A stretch of 64,000 nucleotides of DNA from B69-G16 sp964501905 (lineage in GTDB: Archaea; Thermoproteota; Thermoprotei; Thermofilales; B69-G16). The stretch's first letter is position 1, and every line of letters starts with the position of its first letter. Positions 8,463 to 16,916 of this stretch are shown one piece after another. The stretch covers positions 12,755 through 76,754 of the forward strand of contig CAZCTW010000012.1 in NCBI GenBank assembly GCA_964501905.1, in the 5' to 3' direction. The notes beneath the pieces are model-generated. The model was given only the letters and a program-made list of their open reading frames with translations, did not search any database and was not told the origin of the DNA. The translations under genes were made by a program, and so were the position numbers.

Positions 8463-8498
8463 AATTTAAATAGAAAAATTTAGAGAATATAGCCCGGA

Positions 8499-8599
8499 GG
8501 GCCCGTAGTCTAGCTTGGTAGGATGCCTGGCTTGGGCCCAGGTGAGCGCGGAGCACCTGCTCCGCGGCCAAATCCCGGGTTCAAATCCCGGCGGGCCCA
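8499..8599 (+). tRNA. tRNA-Pro (TGG) with variable-loop intron identical to its neighbour
   Basis: Acceptor GGGCCCG pairs with CGGGCCC; anticodon loop CTTGGGC gives TGG; T arm CCGGG-TTCAAAT-CCCGG; discriminator A; no CCA. The 32-nt variable region with the same hairpin as in the tRNA-Pro (CGG) gene 1.15 kb upstream is unchanged base for base. The bodies differ only in the acceptor stem and anticodon, so one gene is a copy of the other. Confidence 0.92.
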
Positions 8600-8623
8600 T
8601 CTACTCCACTCTTCTTCCTCTGT

Positions 8624-9985
8624 TTAAGGGGCGACTGCTTTAATCGCATTGGAAAGTATTTCTAACCCGGTTTTCAGCTGTTCCTCCGTTATAATTAGCG
8701 GCGGAATTATTCTTATTGTGCTCTTCCCGCACCCTAAGGTAACTAACCCTCTTTTTAGAGCCTCTTTTAAAACCTTGTTTCTAGTAGCGGGGTCCGGAGT
8801 TTTAGCCTCCCTATCTTTAACGAATTCGATAGCCCAAGCCAGGCCTAACCCTCTAACGTCGCCGATAAAGCTATGCTTGTCCCTCAACTCTTCAAGTTCT
8901 TCTCTTAAAATTTTCTCAAGCGAGAGAACGCGGGGCAGGAGTTTTTCAATTAACTCAATGGTTTTCAAAGCCGCTACCGAGGCTAGAGCGTGACCTCCAA
9001 ATGTATTAGAATGAGCACCTGCCTCAGAGAAGTCTAGCTCGGCATCAAATATAGTCGCCCCTATAGGCATCACCCCTCCTCCAAGAGATTTAGCTAACGT
9101 TATGACTTGAGGCTTAACGTTGAAGTGTTCTATAGCGAACATTTTACCCGTTCTGCCCAACCCCATTTGGACCTCGTCATCCACTAACGCGATGCCGTGT
9201 TTTCTAGCTAGCTTCTCTAATTCAGGGAAAAAGTTGGAGGGCGGGATTACGTAGCCCCCCTCGCCCTGAACGGGCTCGAAGACTATAGCAGCCACCTCTC
9301 CCGGGTCTACGTAGTGCTCGAAAACCCAATACTCAATATATTCTATAACCCTATCCACCAACTCGCCCGGGTTTTCGTAGCCGTCTACGTGCCAGGGATT
9401 CCTGTACGGGTTAGGGTACGGCACGTGTATCACGCCGGGCATCATCGGGAAGTACTTCTTCCTATGCACGGGCTTGCTAGCCGTAAAGCTTAGAGAACCC
9501 ATAGTCCTCCCGTGGAATGCCCCTATAAAAGATATAAAGTAGTGCCTGTTCTTGGCGAATTTCAAGAGTTTTATAGCGGCTTCCACGCTCTCAGTGCCGC
9601 TATTCGAGAAAAATACCTTCTTAGGGAGGTTGCCGGGAGCTATAGACGCCAGCTTCTCCGCCAATTCGACCTGGTAGGGGTTGTAAAAATCCGTTCCAGC
9701 TGCATGGGCGATTTTATCTAACTGTTCTAAAACCGCGTTTTTAACCTCTGGGTGAGTAGGGTAGCCTAAATTCGTCACGGAAATTCCCGAGGAAAAATCG
9801 AGATACACGTTTCCATCCACGTCTACAAGCCACACTTCTTCGCCGCGCTCAATAACTAAAGGAATATGCTGAGGATCATGAGTTGTAGTAGCTACAAACT
9901 TCTTATGTTTCTCGATAACAGATTTAGCTTTAGGGCCGGGAGGTTCAACTTTTATTATAGGCTTAGTATAACCCGACGACATCAT
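8624..9985 (-). CDS. Class III PLP-dependent aminotransferase (omega-amino-acid aminotransferase or amino-acid racemase type)
   Basis: A fold-type I PLP enzyme of about 453 aa. Visible family motifs are NSGTESVEAAIKL, GAFHGRTMGSL, EPVQGEGG, DEVQMGLGRTGK and the PLP-lysine context TLAKSLGGG, then SNTFGGHALASVAAL. Closest known groups are the archaeal 4-aminobutyrate/ornithine-type aminotransferases and the Pyrococcus enzymes from this branch that act as amino-acid racemases, so the substrate is undecided. The frame is open to 10057, but that start would overlap the upstream gene and add 24 unconserved residues; the adjacent ATGs at 9985 and 9982 follow a TATA-like aacatatttaac and are preferred. 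Confidence 0.85.
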   Translation of the reverse strand: MMSSGYTKPIIKVEPPGPKAKSVIEKHKKFVATTTHDPQHIPLVIERGEEVWLVDVDGNVYLDFSSGISVTNLGYPTHPEVKNAVLEQLDKIAHAAGTDFYNPYQVELAEKLASIAPGNLPKKVFFSNSGTESVEAAIKLLKFAKNRHYFISFIGAFHGRTMGSLSFTASKPVHRKKYFPMMPGVIHVPYPNPYRNPWHVDGYENPGELVDRVIEYIEYWVFEHYVDPGEVAAIVFEPVQGEGGYVIPPSNFFPELEKLARKHGIALVDDEVQMGLGRTGKMFAIEHFNVKPQVITLAKSLGGGVMPIGATIFDAELDFSEAGAHSNTFGGHALASVAALKTIELIEKLLPRVLSLEKILREELEELRDKHSFIGDVRGLGLAWAIEFVKDREAKTPDPATRNKVLKEALKRGLVTLGCGKSTIRIIPPLIITEEQLKTGLEILSNAIKAVAP

Positions 9986-10019
9986 TAAACTTTTCCAAAC
10001 GCTAGTTAAATATGTTCTC

Positions 10020-11390
10020 TTAACCCAGGTATTTCTTAAGAGTTTCCGCCAATTCATTTACCGCCGCTGGATGGGCTAGAGCAGGCTTAAAGCCTTCCTC
10101 CACTATTCTCCTATAGGTTTCATCGCTTACGGTATCTATCAGTTTATCCTCTAAGCCCAACTCTCTAAAAGCATTCCGGATAGCCGTCATACTCTCAGGG
10201 TCGGACTTTAAGTAGACGAAGTAGAGCTTATACCTGTCCCTATGCTTTTGAACATACTTTTTAACTCTTTTCGTAGTTATCTCGATGTACTCCTTCTTCA
10301 TTTCCTCCGTCTCCAACCAGAGAGGCCAATCATACGCGTTGAATGGATAATAATTTATGAACTCATAGGGTATAACGCCGGGCGTGCTGATAACAACTAT
10401 ATGTATTTTCTTGAAGAAGGGATAGCCCGAGATTCTGCCCAGGAAGGCGCGCCAGGTTCTAGATCTAGTATAAGGCTTCTTGTAAGAACAAGGAGCGAAC
10501 AATAAGTACTCCTTCTCGGGGGGAGGCTCGTAAAACCTAACGAAGAAATCCTGCCAAACCTCGTAGTAAGGGTGTACCAGGTACTCCCTGCCCACGCCTT
10601 TCAGAGGCACCATTTTCTCCCTAGGGAATTTAGGTATGAAATTAAGGTTGTTGAAATCCACCTCAACCCTCGGATCGTCCGCCCACTCTCTAACTAAATT
10701 GAAGAACTGCTCTTTGTCAAAAGGCTTCCACTTAAGATTGATCCAATCCTCCCATAAGTCCGACTTCAGGTGAGGATAGGCGTTTATTATAACGGCGCTA
10801 TCTGAGACTTTTAAGACTAAATCCATCGTCTTCTTTAAAAGCTTATATTGAAAATCGAGATCCTGCATTATCGGGTGTCCATTTACGAGAATATAGGTTC
10901 TAACTTTAAACCCGTTCCTCCTAAGGGTTTCGACCGCCTTCAAGTAATCTTCGACAATAATACCTTTATTATAGTACTTAAGGAGTATTTCGTCGTCCGC
11001 CACTTCTAAGCCTATGGCTACGTGCACTTCTATGCCTTCCACTTTAATATACTGTAAGATATCGTCGTTTATGAACTCGGGCCTGCTCTCGATTATCACT
11101 GCCTTAGCCCCGGCTTTCTTAGCCTCTTCAATACAGAATTTAACGAATTCTCTGGGAAACTGCCGCTCGTCCAGAAAACTGCCCGAAGGCAGTATCTCGA
11201 CAACTTCTATCCCTCTCTTCTTCACGACCTTCTCGATGAAGCGCATGTACCTTCTCTTCAAATCCTCGACTGAAACATCTACGTATTTCTTACCCCACCC
11301 GCAGAAATAACACCTGCTCCAGCCACATCTTCCTCTTTCAAGTACTATCTTCGCGTTTTTCATGTACTTGATGTGCTTCTCCATTTCCAC
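10020..11390 (-). CDS. Radical SAM protein fused to an ArcS-like (DUF5591) C-terminal domain; probable tRNA archaeosine enzyme
   Basis: 456 aa in two parts. Residues about 1-250 are a radical SAM domain with RGRCGWSRCYFCGW (C-x4-C-x2-C) and the GLEVADDEILLKYYNKG region seen in Elp3-like/TIGR01210 proteins, the group that includes RaSEA. Residues about 290-456 open with LLFAPCSYKKPYTRSRTWR, the PCSxxKPYxxS signature of the C-terminal domain of archaeosine synthase ArcS (DUF5591). In other archaea ArcS and RaSEA are separate partners that turn preQ0 in tRNA position 15 into archaeosine via a lysine adduct. A fusion would link the radical cleavage step to an ArcS-like module. It is divergent from lysS, with only 8 bp between the annotated starts. 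Confidence 0.7.
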   Translation of the reverse strand: MEMEKHIKYMKNAKIVLERGRCGWSRCYFCGWGKKYVDVSVEDLKRRYMRFIEKVVKKRGIEVVEILPSGSFLDERQFPREFVKFCIEEAKKAGAKAVIIESRPEFINDDILQYIKVEGIEVHVAIGLEVADDEILLKYYNKGIIVEDYLKAVETLRRNGFKVRTYILVNGHPIMQDLDFQYKLLKKTMDLVLKVSDSAVIINAYPHLKSDLWEDWINLKWKPFDKEQFFNLVREWADDPRVEVDFNNLNFIPKFPREKMVPLKGVGREYLVHPYYEVWQDFFVRFYEPPPEKEYLLFAPCSYKKPYTRSRTWRAFLGRISGYPFFKKIHIVVISTPGVIPYEFINYYPFNAYDWPLWLETEEMKKEYIEITTKRVKKYVQKHRDRYKLYFVYLKSDPESMTAIRNAFRELGLEDKLIDTVSDETYRRIVEEGFKPALAHPAAVNELAETLKKYLG

Positions 11391-11398
11391 CAGGTATA

Positions 11399-12997
11399 GT
11401 GGGAGATTATCTTTATAAACGTAATGAGGTTGGTAGAAGCGTTTATATTAGGGCTGGGAGCTACTATCTAAGACAGTCCCCGGGGTGGTGTAAATTAAGC
11501 TCCCAATCGGAATATAGGGAGAGACTGAAAAAGCTAGAGGAAATAAGGGAACAGGGAATAGACCCCTACCCACACTACGTCGACCATCTCATAACGCCTG
11601 TTAGGGATATAGTTAAATGGCCCCGCGTGGGGGTATCGGTTTCTGTCGCCGGCAGAATGCTCTCTAAGAGGATACACGGCGGGATGGCCTTCGCCGATTT
11701 AGTAGACGACGGTTGGAAAATACAGCTCGTTTTAAGGAAAAACGTGCTAGGCAAAGATAGGTTCAAGTGGTTTTTAAAATATATAGACCGAGGCGATATA
11801 ATTGAAGCCGCAGGAACAGTCTTCTATACCTTAAGAGGCGAGCTCTCTATAGAAGTGAAGGATTACAAGCTACTAGCTAAAAGCCTGAGAAGCCTCCCCG
11901 GCAAGTACGGCCACGGAGTAAAAGACCCGGAGATAAGATACCGCAAGAGATACCTTGACGTCATGCTATCCCCCAAATCCCGCAGAATTTTAGAGATCAA
12001 ATTCAACACCATAAGGGCTATTAGAGAATTCCTGTGGAGTAAGGGATTTATCGAAGTTGAAACTCCTATACTGCAACCGATATACGGGGGCGCCGCCGCC
12101 AGACCTTTTAAAACTTGGATATGGGCTATAGACGAAGAATGGTATCTAAGAATTTCGCCAGAGCTATACCTTAAGCGCTATATTATAGCGGGATTCGACA
12201 AGGTTTTTGAAATAGGCAAACAGTTCAGAAACGAGGATATAGACGTTAGGCATAACCCAGAATTCACTATGATCGAAATCTACGAGGCGTACACGGACTA
12301 CAACGATATGATGAAGCTCACCGAGGAGCTCATAGTCTACGTGCTCGAGAAAGTCCTGAAAACTCTAAGAGTTAAGTTCCCGATAAGCCCCGAGGAGGAA
12401 TTGAAAAAAGAAGAGGATAGGAAGTACCACGAGATAAACTTCGAGCCTCCCTGGAAGAAAATCACTGTGAAAGAGGCTTTCAAAACCTACGCCGACCTAG
12501 ACGTGGACGGTTTATCCGATAAAGAAATACAGGAGATGCTGAGAGAACTCAACGTTCAGATACCCGGCGGCTATAATAGGGGTTTAGCTATAGCCAAACT
12601 CTTCGACAAGCTCGTAGAGAAAAAACTGATACAACCCACCTTCATCATCGACCACCCGAAGGAAACCACACCCCTCTGCAAGCTACACCGGAAAAATCCA
12701 GAGCTTATCGAGAGATTCGAGCTCTACATAGCGGGGATGGAGCTGGCTAACGCCTACACCGAGCTCAACGATCCCCTACTCCAGCGCAAATTCTTCGAAG
12801 AAGAGGAAAAGCGGATGAGGAAGGGAGATGAAGAAGCCCACCCTTACGACTGGGATTTCGTAGAGGCACTCGAATACGGTATGCCCCCCACCGGCGGCTT
12901 AGGCATAGGCGTCGACAGGCTTGTGATGATAATGGTCGGAACCTACAGCATAAAAGAAGTAATACCATTCCCCATATTAAAAAGAGAAGAAAAGTAG
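11399..12997 (+). CDS. lysS: Lysyl-tRNA synthetase, class II; start uncertain
   Basis: Class II LysRS: OB-fold anticodon domain (GVSVSVAGRMLSKRIHGGMAFADL), motif 1 (FIEVETPILQPIYGGAAARPF), motif 2 (VFEIGKQFRNEDIDVRHNPEFT) and motif 3 (GMPPTGGLGIGVDRLVM). The only canonical in-frame start is GTG 11399, 8 bp from the divergent neighbour, which leaves no promoter room and adds about 35 unconserved residues. TATA-like boxes lie at 11413-11420 and 11439-11448, inside that extension, so translation probably begins further in. The best SD (GGTGGT, 11484-11489) precedes a TTA at 11495 rather than a canonical start. The catalytic assignment is secure; the first residue is not. Confidence 0.9.
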   Translation: MGDYLYKRNEVGRSVYIRAGSYYLRQSPGWCKLSSQSEYRERLKKLEEIREQGIDPYPHYVDHLITPVRDIVKWPRVGVSVSVAGRMLSKRIHGGMAFADLVDDGWKIQLVLRKNVLGKDRFKWFLKYIDRGDIIEAAGTVFYTLRGELSIEVKDYKLLAKSLRSLPGKYGHGVKDPEIRYRKRYLDVMLSPKSRRILEIKFNTIRAIREFLWSKGFIEVETPILQPIYGGAAARPFKTWIWAIDEEWYLRISPELYLKRYIIAGFDKVFEIGKQFRNEDIDVRHNPEFTMIEIYEAYTDYNDMMKLTEELIVYVLEKVLKTLRVKFPISPEEELKKEEDRKYHEINFEPPWKKITVKEAFKTYADLDVDGLSDKEIQEMLRELNVQIPGGYNRGLAIAKLFDKLVEKKLIQPTFIIDHPKETTPLCKLHRKNPELIERFELYIAGMELANAYTELNDPLLQRKFFEEEEKRMRKGDEEAHPYDWDFVEALEYGMPPTGGLGIGVDRLVMIMVGTYSIKEVIPFPILKREEK

Positions 12998-13029
12998 CGT
13001 GACGCAGCCCAGATACTTGGAGACCCTCT

Positions 13030-13575
13030 CTATTTAATTCCTGTACGCCCAACTTCTTTAATAAACTCATCTTTTCTCAAATAAACCGAAACCAACTGGA
13101 GGGTCAGTGCGAATAAAGTCATCATAGGGTTGAACATCCAATCATCTGTAAATACGCTCCACTCATAGTTAGGCTCTCCGCCCCAGAGCAATGGATAGTA
13201 GGCGTCGGCGCAATCAGCTAATACTATGAAGACATTCAATAAGAATAGAGCGCCCGCCAGCAGCAAACCCACAGTCGTAAAGGACCAACCCTCCACGCGC
13301 CCTTCAAATAGGCTTACGGCGGCTTTAGCGAAAACCAGCGAGACTATCATCAACACTAGCCCCGCGAAGGGATCGGCGGCTAACTTGGGGATGTAAACCT
13401 CTACCTCCCCGCCCGCCGTAACTGCAAAGCCAGAATTCAATTCTGGAATTTCAAGCCAAGGCATCCACCACGCCGCCGCTCCAACCACTATTTCTAGCAA
13501 TCCGTAGATGAAATAGAAAACCGCCACTATAGAAGAGTAAACTGCGGCCAGCTTGCAGAAATTCTCAAACTCCAC
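13030..13575 (-). CDS. Multi-pass membrane protein in the feo locus
   Basis: A 181-aa protein with four predicted membrane segments (about 10-35, 68-88, 100-122 and 148-168). It begins at GTG 13575, whose SD GGGTGAT overlaps the feoB stop at 13580-13582, so it is coupled to feoB and lies last in the feoA-feoA-feoB operon. No homology is recognised. The position suggests a part in ferrous-iron transport, for example as a FeoC-like or gating partner, but this is inference only. Confidence 0.6.
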   Translation of the reverse strand: MEFENFCKLAAVYSSIVAVFYFIYGLLEIVVGAAAWWMPWLEIPELNSGFAVTAGGEVEVYIPKLAADPFAGLVLMIVSLVFAKAAVSLFEGRVEGWSFTTVGLLLAGALFLLNVFIVLADCADAYYPLLWGGEPNYEWSVFTDDWMFNPMMTLFALTLQLVSVYLRKDEFIKEVGRTGIK

Positions 13576-13579
13576 GGTA

Positions 13580-15588
13580 TCACCCGAACCCCATAATCTG
13601 GCCGACGGCTACGATAATCCAAGCCAAGACGTAGGCCAGCAGAACCTCGTATAGCACCGCGAACAAAGTTCACCTCCACGAGCCAGTCTCCTGCCTTATA
13701 GCGGCTATCGTCGCTATACAGGAGACGTAGACTAGTATGAAAACCATATAGGCGTATATTTGGAGGGGGCTGTAGAGGGTATTTAGAATTTCAACAAGCT
13801 TTTCCTCGCCTGCCCCGTAGAGTATAGCCGTAGCTCCAATAACTATCTCCTTAGCCACAAAACCGAAAATCGCCGCTACCACTAACCTCCAATCCCAACC
13901 TAACGGGGCGAAAAAAAGGCTTAAGCGCCTCACCCAGAACGGCTAAAATGCTAGGCTCTATGTTCCCAGTCCACCTCCACGAGCCCCACTCTACACTACC
14001 TAAAACTTGAATGGTTAACAGTCCGAGAACTATAACTGTAAAAGCTTTTTTGAAAAACGCGGAGCCACGCCACCAAGTGTGCACAATAACCGATTTTAAA
14101 TCCGGCACTTAATAATCGGGTAACTCCATGACAAAAGGCGTAATTCTCCCCTTGAAGAAAACCCTCCTAAGGAGCAGAGCCATAGCCACCGCCAACACGA
14201 CGCCTAACAAGTACAGGGAGAAGATAACACCGCCAGCTAGCTCTCCGAAGAAGGCCGCCGCTAATAGGGTGAAAACGACTAATCTAGCGCTACAGAGCAT
14301 TAGAGGGTTGATTAAGATAACCACTATTTTATCCTCCTCATAGGGTATGGCTCGGGTCGAGTAAACCGCGGGCACGTTGCAGCCGAAACCCAATATCATG
14401 GAGATCATAGTTCTCCCCGTTAACCCTAGCTTGCGCATAGCCCTATCCACTACGAACGCCGCTCTAGCCATATACCCGCTATCCTCCAGTATGGACAGCG
14501 CGAAGTAGAGGAAGAATATTAGAGGAGTAAAGCTTAACACAGCCCCTATGCCGTTTAAAACTCCATACTCTCCAAAGAGCAAGTCATACAAAACGGGATT
14601 CCCCGTATGTAGGTACTTGAGTGATGCAAGCCACGCGAAGAAATCTCCTAGGAAATCGCAGAAAGGAGTTGATACCAGCATTGTAAACTGGAACATTATC
14701 CAGAGAGCGGCCAAGAATATGGGTATGCCCAACGCCTTATCAAGCACGGCTCTATCCAGTAAATCGCTGAGCGTATACTCAACTCCCTTCCTTACGACTA
14801 CTTCCTCGATAATTCTCCTTACAAGCTCATACCTCTTCTCTGCTAGTAGAATCTCAGCGTCTACCCCATACTTCTGGGACAACCTAGCCCTCTCCTCTTC
14901 CACAACCTCCGCTACCTCGCTGGAAATACTCGACGCTTTAATTCTCTCTACGACATCTTCATCTCCTTCGAGCAGTTTGATAGCAAGCCATCTAACGTTA
15001 TAGATTGCGCCTAGACCGGGGTCCTTCTCCAAAACTTTTTTATTTTTTCTATTGCTTTCTCTACGTCATCGCCGTAGCGTATAATCGGTCTCTCTAAATT
15101 CCCGTTTTTCGCGACTTTAAGAATATTCTCGCATAGCTCCCTCATCCCCACCTTCTTCGGAGCTATAGCCGGGACTACGGGAACGCCCAGAAGTTTTCCG
15201 AGCTTCTCGACGTTTATTTTATAGCCCTTCTCCGCCGATAAATCCATCTTATTCAAAACGACGACTAAGGGGGCTCCGAGCTCCGCTAGCTGTAAAGTCA
15301 AGTAGAGATTCCTCTCCAAATTGGACGCGTCAACTATATTCACCACAACGTCCGGCTTCTCCTCTATGATATAGTTCCTAGCTATAAGCTCCTCCGGAGA
15401 ATACGCAGTTAAACTATAAGTTCCCGGTAAATCGACGACGTAAATCTCGTAGCCTTTATACCTGCAAATACCCTCCTTTTTCTCGATAGTCTTGCGGGCC
15501 AATTCCCTACGTGCTGTCGCCCCCTAGTCAAGTTATTAAAAATAACCGATTTCCCAACGTTCGGATTTCCGGCTAAAGCTACCTTCAC
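13580..15588 (-). pseudogene. feoB: Ferrous iron transporter FeoB, disrupted by three frameshifts and two stops
   Basis: Concatenated frames give a complete FeoB: G1 GNPNVGKS, G3 VVDLPGTYSL, G4 NKMD, then the gate-rich membrane domain with GFGCNVPAV, TRAIPYEEDK and FGFVAKEIVIG. The coding line is broken by (i) a missing base at 15491-15500 where WPGKTIE is expected, (ii) a missing A in the run at 15036-15041, (iii) an in-frame TAA at 14109-14111 inside the ELPDY..PDLKSV segment, (iv) an extra base in the 7-nt run at 13911-13917, and (v) TGA at 13670-13672 where FeoB normally has Trp in GSWxWTLF. The start is GTG 15588. So many lesions indicate a recent pseudogene rather than recoding. The FeoA genes and operator upstream are intact. 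Confidence 0.85.
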
Positions 15589-15593
15589 TAGCT

Positions 15594-15821
15594 TTAACCA
15601 ACCACCTCAACTAGAATTTTCATAGCCACTCCCCAACCCAGAGCCACCCTAGACCCTTTAACCCACACCAGAACGGGACCCGGGGGAGATTTGACAACAT
15701 ACACCTCTGTATTAGGCGTAAAGCCTAACTCGACAAGCCTCCTAACGAGACACCTACCGCCCACTATACGCCTAACCACTGCCCTTTGGTAGGGGGGTAG
15801 CATGGCTAAGGGCATTAGCAT
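15594..15821 (-). CDS. feoA: FeoA domain protein (second copy)
   Basis: A 75-aa SH3-like FeoA protein: RIVGGRCLVRRLVELGFTPNTEVYVVK followed by GPVLVWVKGSRVALG, the usual small beta-barrel that binds the cytosolic part of FeoB. Its ATG overlaps the stop of the first FeoA gene (TAATG), and it ends 6 bp before feoB. Being in an operon with a broken feoB, it may be idle or serve another FeoB. Confidence 0.88.
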   Translation of the reverse strand: MLMPLAMLPPYQRAVVRRIVGGRCLVRRLVELGFTPNTEVYVVKSPPGPVLVWVKGSRVALGWGVAMKILVEVVG

Positions 15822-16054
15822 TACTCAATCACCTCAACCAGCACGTGATCGGCCTCTTCCTTCCTTAAGGATAGATAATAGCCTTTAACCTCGAACTCTA
15901 TAGGGTCTCCTAGAGGAGCTTTCCTAACGGCTTTTACCTCAGCGCCTCTAGTAATCCCCATATCTAAGAGCCTCCTAACTAGAGACCCCCTCCCTACAAT
16001 ACCTACTACTTTTCCTCTCTCGCCTGGAGATAACTCGCTTAGCTTCCTAATCAT
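15821..16054 (-). CDS. feoA: FeoA domain protein (first copy)
   Basis: A 77-aa FeoA protein: LSELSPGERGKVVGIVGRGSLVRRLLDMGITRGAEVKAV and GDPIEFEVKGYYLSLRKEEA, matching the FeoA SH3 fold nearly end to end. First gene of the feoA-feoA-feoB operon, directly behind a tandem metal-responsive operator; TATA-like A/T sequence at about 16088-16098 puts transcription start within the operator. Confidence 0.92.
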   Translation of the reverse strand: MIRKLSELSPGERGKVVGIVGRGSLVRRLLDMGITRGAEVKAVRKAPLGDPIEFEVKGYYLSLRKEEADHVLVEVIE

Positions 16055-16055
16055 A

Positions 16056-16087
16056 TTAGGCTAACCTAAAATTTTAGGTTGACCTAA
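16056..16087 (-). promoter_or_regulatory. Tandem DtxR-type iron boxes upstream of feoA
   Basis: Two 14-bp palindromes, TTAGGCTAACCTAA (16056-16069) and TTAGGTTGACCTAA (16074-16087), 18 bp centre to centre. Both match the DtxR/IdeR consensus half-sites TTAGGxTxACCTAA. They lie between the probable TATA box and the feoA start, the position expected for iron-dependent repression. Confidence 0.8.
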
Positions 16088-16307
16088 TATTTAAAATTTT
16101 TTATTAGCAAATGCACAAAAATGTTAAAAAGGAAAAATAAGCAATTTTCGACAGCAGAGTATAAGCTATTAGATAGATTTCATTTACGTCGATAGTTAAG
16201 AGAAATGTATAGCGCTCCTCTACGGGAAGAAAGGAATTAACTATAGCACAGAAAACACCTTTAGGATAATTTTGAATTACATGCCACGTGGAAAGACGGA
16301 AGAAGAA

Positions 16308-16742
16308 TTAAAGCGTGTGGCGCGTCTTCCTACGAGATACGAACTTGTAAACGTAGTATATCGCGTATGTTGTGAATAAGGCTGTGAGCGCGAATCCTAG
16401 ATACATAAATCTTTTTCTTCGACGTATCGCATCCCAGTACATGACGTATACTCTATAGTATTCTCCATCCACTTCAACTATGTTCGCGGAGCCTAAAACT
16501 TCCAAGATATTTGAAGAAGGTATCTGAGGTTCGCCCGTCTCTATAGCGGCTTTGAGATCTGGGTAAAGCTCCAGGTTTTCCTTTGTAAGCTTTATGGCTT
16601 CGCCGTTTTCAGGCTTCAATGTAGGCTCTGCGATTAAATAGGCTCCGCCGTAAATCTCGTAGTCGAATAGGTAAAGCGTAAAGGATGCAAGGGCCAAAAT
16701 TCCGATAAACAGCAGTATTATCAAGTCCCGTGCTAGCTCCAT
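16308..16742 (-). CDS. Small membrane protein, two helices, unknown
   Basis: A 144-aa protein with a transmembrane helix near residues 7-27, an external region of about 80 residues, and a second helix near 114-134 followed by a basic tail. No family recognised and no conserved neighbours: feoA lies 250 bp on, and an MFS gene is divergent. Expression is plausible from its intact frame only. Confidence 0.5.
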   Translation of the reverse strand: MELARDLIILLFIGILALASFTLYLFDYEIYGGAYLIAEPTLKPENGEAIKLTKENLELYPDLKAAIETGEPQIPSSNILEVLGSANIVEVDGEYYRVYVMYWDAIRRRKRFMYLGFALTALFTTYAIYYVYKFVSRRKTRHTL

Positions 16743-16916
16743 AAATATTTAAAAGGGGAAAGAGTCTTTAACCTTACGCATGGAATCAAGCTTAACTCCT
16801 CCAGCCAGTACTTGAAATTCAATAAACCGGTTAAAGGTAAAATGTACTATCTGGAAAACTTAGTGGAGGCAAAATATGTTAAAATCGCGTATGAAACATA
16901 TCCTCACTCTCCCTAA

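Noticed and set aside
15031..15045. A_AAA_AAG in feoB as programmed -1 frameshift
   Set aside because: Four other lesions in the same gene cannot be explained by recoding, so the whole gene is better called a pseudogene.
16743..16916. Open plus-strand stretch reading SSSQYLKFNKPVKGKMYYLE up to the MFS start
   Set aside because: No canonical start and no recognisable family; could be a relic but cannot be supported.
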